A stretch of DNA of 39,706 nucleotides from an uncultured Oscillospiraceae bacterium (GTDB lineage Bacteria; Bacillota; Clostridia; Oscillospirales; Acutalibacteraceae): the NCBI GenBank assembly GCA_900549055.1, contig URNB01000009.1, positions 1 through 39,706 of the forward strand, written 5' to 3'. Both the position numbers and the translations under genes were made by a program. Positions 34,401 to 39,706 of this stretch are shown here, piece by piece. Under the pieces are notes generated by a model. That model was not told where the DNA came from. It ran no database searches and saw nothing but the letters and a program-made list of their open reading frames with translations. Position 1 is the stretch's first letter; each line of letters starts with the position of its first letter.

Positions 34401-35188
34401 AAAACCGTCACCCCGTTATTTTTAGGGGCTGCCACTTCTAAAATGCAGTCGGATCCGACCGCAGCGCCCGCCTCTGTCAATGTATTTTTAGCGGCTGAAA
34501 GCGCCAAAAGCGGATTGTTGTTGTTCCTGCTTAAATGTCCCAAAATGAAACGGGTCGTACCGCTTTTCAAGAGCTCCGGCAGCTCGGCGGCACAGGCATT
34601 GTTCGATAAATGCCCGCACTCTGACATTATCCGCATTTTAAGCTCTGCCGGATAAGGCCCTTTTTTGAGCATATCGATATCGTAATTCGATTCTATAAGC
34701 ACCGCATCGCTGCCCGAAACGGCGCCGCGCACGGTATCGGTCATAACGCCGAGGTCGGTGCAGACCGAAATCTTTCGCCCGTCCGGCATAAAAAAGCAGT
34801 AGCCGCAGGGAGACGCCGCGTCATGGCTTGTTTCAAAGCGGGATATTCCGATTCCCCCCGCCTCAAGCGTTTCTTCTCCGATAGCAATGGTCTTCGTGTG
34901 CGGCGGTATTTTCCCCGCGGCTTCAAGCGCCTCAAGAGTTCCGGCAGTTGAGATAAGCATCGCTTGCCTTGCCGTGTTAAGGAACGGCTTTAAGCCCTTT
35001 ATGTGATCTATGTGCTCATGGGTTATAACCACGGCGGATATTTTTTCAATATCACCGCCTACATATTGAAGCGCATCGGTAACCGCCTTGCAGGACATGC
35101 CGACATCCGCAAGAACAGCGCCGGTCGCCCCCTCTATATATGTACTGTTGCCGGTAGACCCGCTGAACAGCGGACATATTTTCGACAT
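34397..35188 (-). CDS. MBL-fold metallo-hydrolase, WalJ/YycJ type
   Basis: This 263-residue metallo-beta-lactamase-fold protein has the metal motif THEHIDH (residues 56-62) and an N-terminus SGSTGNSTYIE typical of the YycJ/WalJ group. A later aspartate (SVCTDLGVMTD) and histidines (ESNYDIDML, CGHLSNNACA, GHLSRNNN) complete the site. The family includes a double-strand 5'-3' DNA exonuclease and is linked to cell division and wall control in Bacillus, although here the gene sits with rlmH and murA and no WalKR genes are visible. The ATG at 35188 has GGGAG upstream. Confidence 0.88.
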   Translation of the reverse strand: MSKICPLFSGSTGNSTYIEGATGAVLADVGMSCKAVTDALQYVGGDIEKISAVVITHEHIDHIKGLKPFLNTARQAMLISTAGTLEALEAAGKIPPHTKTIAIGEETLEAGGIGISRFETSHDAASPCGYCFFMPDGRKISVCTDLGVMTDTVRGAVSGSDAVLIESNYDIDMLKKGPYPAELKMRIMSECGHLSNNACAAELPELLKSGTTRFILGHLSRNNNNPLLALSAAKNTLTEAGAAVGSDCILEVAAPKNNGVTVL

Positions 35189-35214
35189 TTTTTTACTCCC
35201 GAATTTAAAAATTA

Positions 35215-35247
35215 AAAATAGCCCCCATTATATGCGGGAGCTATTTT
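35215..35247 (-). terminator. murA terminator
   Basis: AAAATAGC plus CCC on the minus strand pair with GGG plus GCTATTTT, with one T-G wobble (arms 35236-35247 and 35215-35226), followed by a TTTTTAATTTTT tract. It separates murA from the downstream metallo-hydrolase and rlmH pair. Confidence 0.8.
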
Positions 35248-35260
35248 ACACTGTAATAAT

Positions 35261-35292
35261 AATTCCGCATTACGAATTCCGCATTACGAATT
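35261..35292. repeat. 14-bp tandem repeat AATTCCGCATTACG (2 units plus AATT)
   Basis: Two exact copies (35261-35274, 35275-35288) are followed by the first four bases of a third, between the murA stop and its terminator. Short repeats of the form ATTACGAATT recur in intergenic DNA of related gut Clostridia. Confidence 0.7.
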
Positions 35293-35297
35293 ATAAA

Positions 35298-36584
35298 TTA
35301 TGCCTGTTTTAATGCCTTGATATTATCAAAGCTCTTAACTCGCTTTATATCCGCGCCCAAAGCGGAGAATTTTTCAACAACATTTTCATAGCCGCGGTCG
35401 ATATGATCGATCTCCTCGATCTCGGTTATGCCGTTTGCCGAAAGCCCCGCAATTATCATTGCGGCGCCCGCGCGCAGATCAACTGCACGAACAGGCGAGG
35501 GCTTAAGACATTCAACGCCGGTTATAACCGCCATTTTGCCGTCAACCTGAATATCCGCGCCCATAAAGGTGAGCTGCTCGACATATCTGAAACGGCTGTC
35601 CCACACGCCCTCGGTTATTATGCTTGTACCGTCTGCTATGCTTAAAACCGCTGCTATCTGCGGCTGCATATCGGTCGGGAAGCCGGGGTGAGGCATTGTT
35701 TTAACATTGCACTTGCGCGGGCGGTGCGTCATTTTAACGCGCACCGATTCATCAAATTCGGTGATTTCCGCGCCTGTTTCACGAAGCTTTGCTATAATGG
35801 ATTCCAGGTGCTTCGGAGTCACATTTGTAACCAATATATCGCCGCGTGTGGCAACCGCCGCCGCCATATAAGTTCCCGCCTCGATCTGGTCGGGGATAAT
35901 GCTGTAATCGGCGCCGCTTAAATGCTTTACGCCGCGTATTTTTATAACACCCGTGCCTGCGCCCATTATGTTAGCACCCATAGAATTGAGGAAATTTGCA
36001 AGATCCACTATATGCGGCTCGCGCGCGGCGTTTTCTATTATTGTAAGACCGTCCGCTTTAGCTGCAGCCAGCATTATATTTATGGTGGCTCCTACCGACA
36101 CAACATCAAGATAAATGAGGCATCCGGTAAGCGACATTGCCTTTGCGTCAACCATTCCGTTTTCTATGGTCATTTTGGCGCCCAGTGCCTCAAAGCCCTT
36201 TATATGCTGATCAATCGGCCGAACGCCGAAATCACAGCCTCCGGGCGGCGCTACGCGCGCACGCAGCATTCTTCCCAAAAGCGCACCGAGAAAATAGCTT
36301 GAAGCCCGCATGCCCTCCGCCATTTTTTTGGAAACGACAAAGGAATTAACATGGCGCGGATCTATTTCCACCGTAGATCTATTTATCATCCTTATCTGTG
36401 CACCTAAGGACTGCATGGTTCTTAAAATTGTGGAAACATCGGATATATCAGGAAGATTTTCTATAACGCAAGGGCCGTCGGAAAGCAAAACCGCCGGAAG
36501 AATGGCAACAGCAGCATTCTTTGCGCCGCTTATGCGAACCTCGCCGTGCAGCGGGCGTCCGCCGTTTATTACAAACTTTTCCAA
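35298..36584 (-). CDS. murA: UDP-N-acetylglucosamine 1-carboxyvinyltransferase
   Basis: This enzyme of about 428 residues transfers enolpyruvate from PEP to UDP-GlcNAc, the first committed step of peptidoglycan synthesis. The catalytic loop reads RVAPPGGCDFG, with the reactive cysteine that fosfomycin attacks. The start of the fold (FVINGGRPLHGEVRISGAKN) and the two-lobed EPSP-synthase-like layout are complete. The frame opens at GTG 36593, but GGGGAG then touches the codon directly. TTG at 36584 has 8-base spacing and gives the family N-terminus (M)EKFVINGG, so it was chosen. It lies 106 bases after jag and is followed by a 14-bp repeat and a terminator. Confidence 0.95.
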   Translation of the reverse strand: MEKFVINGGRPLHGEVRISGAKNAAVAILPAVLLSDGPCVIENLPDISDVSTILRTMQSLGAQIRMINRSTVEIDPRHVNSFVVSKKMAEGMRASSYFLGALLGRMLRARVAPPGGCDFGVRPIDQHIKGFEALGAKMTIENGMVDAKAMSLTGCLIYLDVVSVGATINIMLAAAKADGLTIIENAAREPHIVDLANFLNSMGANIMGAGTGVIKIRGVKHLSGADYSIIPDQIEAGTYMAAAVATRGDILVTNVTPKHLESIIAKLRETGAEITEFDESVRVKMTHRPRKCNVKTMPHPGFPTDMQPQIAAVLSIADGTSIITEGVWDSRFRYVEQLTFMGADIQVDGKMAVITGVECLKPSPVRAVDLRAGAAMIIAGLSANGITEIEEIDHIDRGYENVVEKFSALGADIKRVKSFDNIKALKQA

Positions 36585-36619
36585 AAAACGCACTCCCCGT
36601 ACAAAAATTCAGCACAACA

Positions 36620-36660
36620 ACGAATCAGACTTAATACTATTGTTGCCTGATAATCTAAAT
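36620..36660 (-). promoter_or_regulatory. Weak promoter candidate for murA
   Basis: In the gap between jag and murA the minus strand reads TTGATT, 18 bases, TAGTAT. The boxes are only partial matches. No terminator hairpin was found after jag, so read-through from the jag operon is equally likely. Confidence 0.25.
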
Positions 36661-36690
36661 CAATCCGTTAAGAATTTTTAAATTTTAAAA

Positions 36691-37677
36691 TTAATTAATC
36701 TTACCGTAAAGAGGAGCGTCATTATCCTTTTTCGGCTCTCTGTTTGATGCCGATGCAGGGGCAGCCTTTGAAGGCGCTCTGCGGCGTCCGCCGTCCTTAA
36801 AATCTCTGCTGTTTTTTCTCGGAGGACGCATTTCTCCGCCCTCAATGCCGATTACAACCCGCCTTGCGGTTCCCTCGCCGAAGGAATTGGAAACCACGCC
36901 GTTGATTTCCTGCACGGCAGTGTGAATTATTCTGCGCTCATAAGGATTCATAGGCTCAAGACTGCGGCAGCGACCGGTTCTTATAACCTGCTCAGAAACG
37001 CGCTTTGCAAGATTAACAAGTGCTTCCTCACGCTTTTCGCGGTAGTTGCCTATGTTTATGGTGACCTTAAAGTATCCTCCGCCGTTGTTGCTTGCGGCAA
37101 GGCTGGTTAAATACTGAATCGAATCGAGAGTTTCGCCTCTGTGACCGATTATAATTCCGACGGTTTCACCCTCAAGGCTTATAAGCACTGCATTTTCCTT
37201 GGCTGCGGCCTTCATTGTTATATCGGAGCAACCGATATTATCGAGTATTCCTCTTAAATAATTTGCGGCGCGCGCAGCTCTTGAATCTGCGGGCAGCTCA
37301 GCTATTTCCTTAAGCTCACCGAAGCCCTCTGTCGGATCGGGCTTCTGCGCCTTTTCGGGTTTTGCGGCAGGGGCAGTTTTTTTCTCAGCCTTAGGCTCCT
37401 GCGGTTTTTCTTCCCTTACGGTTTTTTCAGCCTGCTTTGCAGGCTTATTTTCTTTTTTGGGCTGCGGGCGCTTCTGCTTTGCGGGCTTTTCATCGGGCAG
37501 CTCCACAAAAACACGAACCTCCGCCTTTCTGCCGCCGAAAATTCCGAGCGTTTTCTTCTTTGGGGTAGCTATAACCTCAAACTGAATATCGTCATTTTCC
37601 GACGCGTTTAACATTGCAACGGCATTTTCTCTTGCCTCGTCTATAGTATTGCCGTATCCTCTTGCTTCCTTTATCAA
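36691..37677 (-). CDS. jag: Jag/KhpB RNA-binding protein
   Basis: This 328-residue protein has a Jag-N domain (residues 1-60, ending KKTLGIFGGRKAEV), a Lys/Pro/Glu/Ala-rich linker (about 65-125) and a type II KH domain with the loop IGHRGETLDS. An R3H domain follows (NPYERRIIHTAVQ, then the R-rich EGTARRVVIGIE) and a charged tail of about 45 residues ends it. The family (KhpB, SpoIIIJ-associated) binds RNA with KhpA and influences cell elongation and division in streptococci. The start is TTG at 37677 after a perfect AGGAGG. It is 45 bases after yidC, the conserved arrangement. Confidence 0.95.
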   Translation of the reverse strand: MIKEARGYGNTIDEARENAVAMLNASENDDIQFEVIATPKKKTLGIFGGRKAEVRVFVELPDEKPAKQKRPQPKKENKPAKQAEKTVREEKPQEPKAEKKTAPAAKPEKAQKPDPTEGFGELKEIAELPADSRAARAANYLRGILDNIGCSDITMKAAAKENAVLISLEGETVGIIIGHRGETLDSIQYLTSLAASNNGGGYFKVTINIGNYREKREEALVNLAKRVSEQVIRTGRCRSLEPMNPYERRIIHTAVQEINGVVSNSFGEGTARRVVIGIEGGEMRPPRKNSRDFKDGGRRRAPSKAAPASASNREPKKDNDAPLYGKIN

Positions 37678-37722
37678 GTGAAATCCTCCTTTATGTGCGG
37701 CGCTCTATACGCCCTTATAGCT

Positions 37723-38772
37723 TTATTCCGTTTTTTCTCCGTTTAAAACAGCCTGTTCGGCTTTTTTCATTTGGAGCGCCTCAAAATCGCATTCCTTTGT
37801 AAGCTCCTTTACGCGCTCGCGGGCAAGCATGCGCTGCGGGCCGTAAAACTGCTGCACGCCCACCTGTATAAACCCGCCTATAAGTGACGAGCACGCCCAG
37901 TAGAACGCAACACCGCCGGGCAATGTAAAGCCGATAAACAGGGAGAGAAGCGGCATTGTGAGCATCATTCCCGCCATATTGGGCGAATCGGGGTTGAGCT
38001 TTTTCTGCATCATAAGCGACAGCGCGCTTGTGAGCATTTGCGCCAAAAACGCCAAAATCGGCATTACCCAGATAAGCTGGGCATTATGGAATATATCAAA
38101 TGAAAATTTAGGCGTCTGGGTTAAGTCTATTCCGAAGAAGGAATAGTCAACATTTGCCTTTTCATCGGCTGCTGTAATTGATTTAAGGTCGTTCTCTATT
38201 TTCGCGTATTCCTCATCTGAGAGCAGTTCCTTTATAACCTCGGGCTTTTCGCGTATGATTTTAACTATACTAAGCTCGTTGTTGCCTCCCTTTTTCCAGG
38301 AGATTTCGTCGGTTATTTTTTTGTATTCTTCTTCGTTGCTTTTTTGCAGGTCGGTAAGGCTTTCGCTTATGGCGGTAGTAACGTTTGAAACCTGCGTTGG
38401 CTCTGCGTGTGACATATAGGTGAGCGGGGACATAATAAGGTAGTAAATGCTCATCATAAGCACCAGGCGCAAAATCATAGGCAGGCAGCCGCCCGACATA
38501 GACACGTTCTCTTCCTGATACAGCTTTTGCATAGCCTCGCTGTACTTCTGCTTATCGTCGCCGTATTTCTTTTTAAGCTCGTCCAGCTTCGGCTTAATGC
38601 GCATTTGCTGAACCGAGGATTTCTGGCTCTTTATGCTCAGCGGAATAAGAATAATGTTGATTATAAGTGTAAACGCAAAAACAGCGGCGGCAAAATTTCC
38701 GCCGAAAATGCCCGAAAGAAATTCAAGCACCCAACCGAAGGGAATGTTTATAATATTAAAAATTGCTTGCAT
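37723..38772 (-). CDS. yidC: Membrane protein insertase YidC/Oxa1
   Basis: This 349-residue insertase places proteins in the membrane with or after Sec. Five helices are expected: about 28-46, 97-119, 220-250, 265-285 and 290-315. The cytoplasmic coiled hairpin lies at 50-92 (KPKLDELKKKYGDDKQKYSEAMQ-like). The conserved hydrophilic-groove arginine of helix 1 (TIxxRxxLLPL in SpoIIIJ) is Asn39 here (TLIINIILIPL). The loop between helices 2 and 3 is enlarged by roughly 80-100 polar residues (about 122-225). There is no lipobox at the N-terminus, unlike Bacillus SpoIIIJ. It sits in the usual rnpA-yidD-yidC-jag order. Confidence 0.95.
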   Translation of the reverse strand: MQAIFNIINIPFGWVLEFLSGIFGGNFAAAVFAFTLIINIILIPLSIKSQKSSVQQMRIKPKLDELKKKYGDDKQKYSEAMQKLYQEENVSMSGGCLPMILRLVLMMSIYYLIMSPLTYMSHAEPTQVSNVTTAISESLTDLQKSNEEEYKKITDEISWKKGGNNELSIVKIIREKPEVIKELLSDEEYAKIENDLKSITAADEKANVDYSFFGIDLTQTPKFSFDIFHNAQLIWVMPILAFLAQMLTSALSLMMQKKLNPDSPNMAGMMLTMPLLSLFIGFTLPGGVAFYWACSSLIGGFIQVGVQQFYGPQRMLARERVKELTKECDFEALQMKKAEQAVLNGEKTE

Positions 38773-38815
38773 TAACGCACCGTCCGTTCAAGCCGCCTGG
38801 CGGCTGTGGTTAGTT

Positions 38816-39052
38816 TTAATCGCTTTTTTTGCCTTTTTTTTCGGGCACGGGATCATACCCGCCCTTGCAGAGCGGATTGCACCTTAAAATTCTCCAAATA
38901 CTTAAAAGTGTTCCGACAAACGCTCCGCGTTTTTGTATTGCCTCAATGGCATATGCCGAGCAGGTCGGCGTAAACCGACAGCAAGGGATTTTACGCGGAG
39001 AAATATTTTTACGGTAAAGCTCAATCAGCTTTATCAATATTTTGCCTATCAT
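38816..39052 (-). CDS. yidD: Membrane protein insertion efficiency factor YidD
   Basis: This 78-residue protein has the family core YRKNISPRKIPCCRFTPTCS, with its cysteines, then AIEAI, RGAFVGTLLSIWRILRCNP and GGYDPVP. It is an amphipathic, membrane-associated helper of YidC. It overlaps the end of rnpA by 32 bases, which is common for this pair, and ends 43 bases before yidC. Confidence 0.95.
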   Translation of the reverse strand: MIGKILIKLIELYRKNISPRKIPCCRFTPTCSAYAIEAIQKRGAFVGTLLSIWRILRCNPLCKGGYDPVPEKKGKKSD

Positions 39053-39386
39053 AATCGTAAATACCCGCCGCTGACAGCTGCTTCTTCATGGTTTGCGCGG
39101 CGGCGGTGCTCTTAATTTCAAGTATGCGGGCTCTCGCCACAATAACAAAATCGTATCCCGGCTTTATTCCGGGAAGACACTCTCTGAAGGCGGCGGTTAT
39201 TACTCTCTTTGCGCGGTTGCGCTGAACCGCTCCGCCTATTTTTTTCCCGGCCGTTATACCGAGACGCGTTCCGCCGCAGCGGTTCTTTGCCGCATAAATG
39301 ACAAAACACGGCGACACAAAGGATTTTCCCTTTTTATATGCACGGCGAAACTCGTAATTCTCTTTTAGCTTTGAAATACTTTTCAT
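39021..39386 (-). CDS. rnpA: Ribonuclease P protein component
   Basis: This basic protein of about 121 residues binds the RNase P RNA and helps remove tRNA 5' leaders. The family start LKENYEFRRAYKKGKSFVSP and the RNR motif GAVQRNRAKRVITAAFRE are present. The frame is open 13 codons upstream to a TTG, but that stretch encodes the hairpin at 39402-39419. The ATG at 39386 gives the family N-terminus, although its ribosome site is weak. Confidence 0.93.
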   Translation of the reverse strand: MKSISKLKENYEFRRAYKKGKSFVSPCFVIYAAKNRCGGTRLGITAGKKIGGAVQRNRAKRVITAAFRECLPGIKPGYDFVIVARARILEIKSTAAAQTMKKQLSAAGIYDYDRQNIDKAD

Positions 39387-39633
39387 AGTCTCAATAAAAT
39401 GAAAAGCCACATAGAAGTGGCTCAAACTGCAGACAAACTAAAACTCAACTCCGCAAAATTCCCGGCACAATATGCGCCGAAAAAACGCCTTATAAGCGAA
39501 AATCAGCCTTAAAGCTGATTTTCAGGGGCGCAGGGGTAATATCGGCAAAAGGAAAGCACAGCCGAAAATCCCCGATTTTCAGAAGCGGAATTTCCGCCGG
39601 AGAGTGCGGACGCGCCTGCACTCCCGATCGGCT
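39387..39633. other. Structured rpmH-rnpA intergenic region
   Basis: These 247 bases hold, besides the attenuator-like hairpin, a perfect 10-bp stem (39498-39507 with 39514-39523), a GAAAATC-CCC-GATTTTC palindrome (39564-39580) and a GCGGAA-T-TTCCGC palindrome (39585-39597). No open frame is convincing. The spacing is long for this gene pair, and the stems suggest RNA processing or partial termination between rpmH and rnpA. Confidence 0.6.
39392..39419 (-). terminator. Attenuator-like hairpin just upstream of rnpA
   Basis: On the minus strand AGCCAC (39419-39414) pairs with GTGGCT (39407-39402) around a 6-base loop, and the stem runs into TTTTCATTTTATT. It would end or reduce transcription only about 5 bases before the rnpA start codon. 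The stem is short, so a partial terminator is the most that can be claimed. Confidence 0.5.
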
Positions 39634-39706
39634 TTAGTATGTCAACTGCTTTCTGCCCTTTGCTCTGCGGCGAGCGAGAACCTTGCGGCCGTTCGCGGTC
39701 TTCATT
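39634..39706 (-). CDS. rpmH: 50S ribosomal protein L34, C-terminal part
   Basis: The minus strand reads MKTANGRKVLARRRAKGRKQ, then LTY and a stop at 39634. This is the conserved C-terminal half of L34, and the methionine is internal (from the usual RMxTxNGRKVL). The first roughly 20 codons lie beyond the window. It places oriC and dnaA just past the right edge in the usual bacterial order. Confidence 0.93.
   Translation of the reverse strand, partial: MKTANGRKVLARRRAKGRKQLTY

Overview
The window looks like the chromosome of an uncultured Gram-positive anaerobe of the Clostridia, most likely an Oscillospiraceae/Ruminococcaceae-type gut bacterium. The evidence is a pyruvate:ferredoxin oxidoreductase, many TTG and GTG starts with AGGAG-type ribosome binding sites, binding-protein-dependent sugar importers with lipoprotein receptors, a DUF5696 protein, and the gene order rpmH-rnpA-yidD-yidC-jag that marks the neighbourhood of oriC. 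Family and taxon calls are by eye from motifs, not from searches.

Region 1 (1-1018) does not fit the rest. It holds a strong plus-strand terminator, the C-terminal half of a proteobacterial-type UDP-glucose 4-epimerase (GalE) and an 84-residue piece of an M16C peptidase. Both protein pieces are fused in frame to the end of a clostridial secreted protein. An assembly chimera is the simplest reading.

Region 2 (1019-17046) is one carbohydrate-uptake locus. A minus-strand run of nine closely spaced genes encodes two incomplete ABC importers, each with a receptor and two permeases but no ATPase. Between them lie a DUF5696 lipoprotein and an NHL-propeller/Yip1 membrane protein, and a secreted beta-rich protein is last. 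A divergent AraC-family gene (15712-17046) probably controls the run. The shared intergenic region has a plausible promoter whose -35 box overlaps one of two copies of a 10-bp direct repeat. This is the best candidate here for an undescribed system.

Region 3 (17047-30393) holds housekeeping genes: a non-canonical EF-G-like GTPase divergent from nifJ, then valS, then a divergent type II topoisomerase pair (parE-like then parC-like). Two intergenic spots carry a 7-bp degenerate tandem repeat (TTAGAYR), five units each.

Region 4 (30394-33899) holds a decayed AraC-type remnant, a thioredoxin reductase and a divergent ECF sigma factor. The sigma factor overlaps a membrane protein gene likely to be its regulator. 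Its reading frame extends upstream of the first ATG with no ATG, GTG or TTG.

Region 5 (33900-39706), all on the minus strand, holds rpmH (cut by the window edge), rnpA, yidD, yidC, jag, murA, a WalJ-type metallo-hydrolase and rlmH. These serve RNase P, membrane protein insertion, cell wall synthesis and ribosome modification. No tRNA, rRNA, CRISPR array, insertion sequence or prophage gene was seen.
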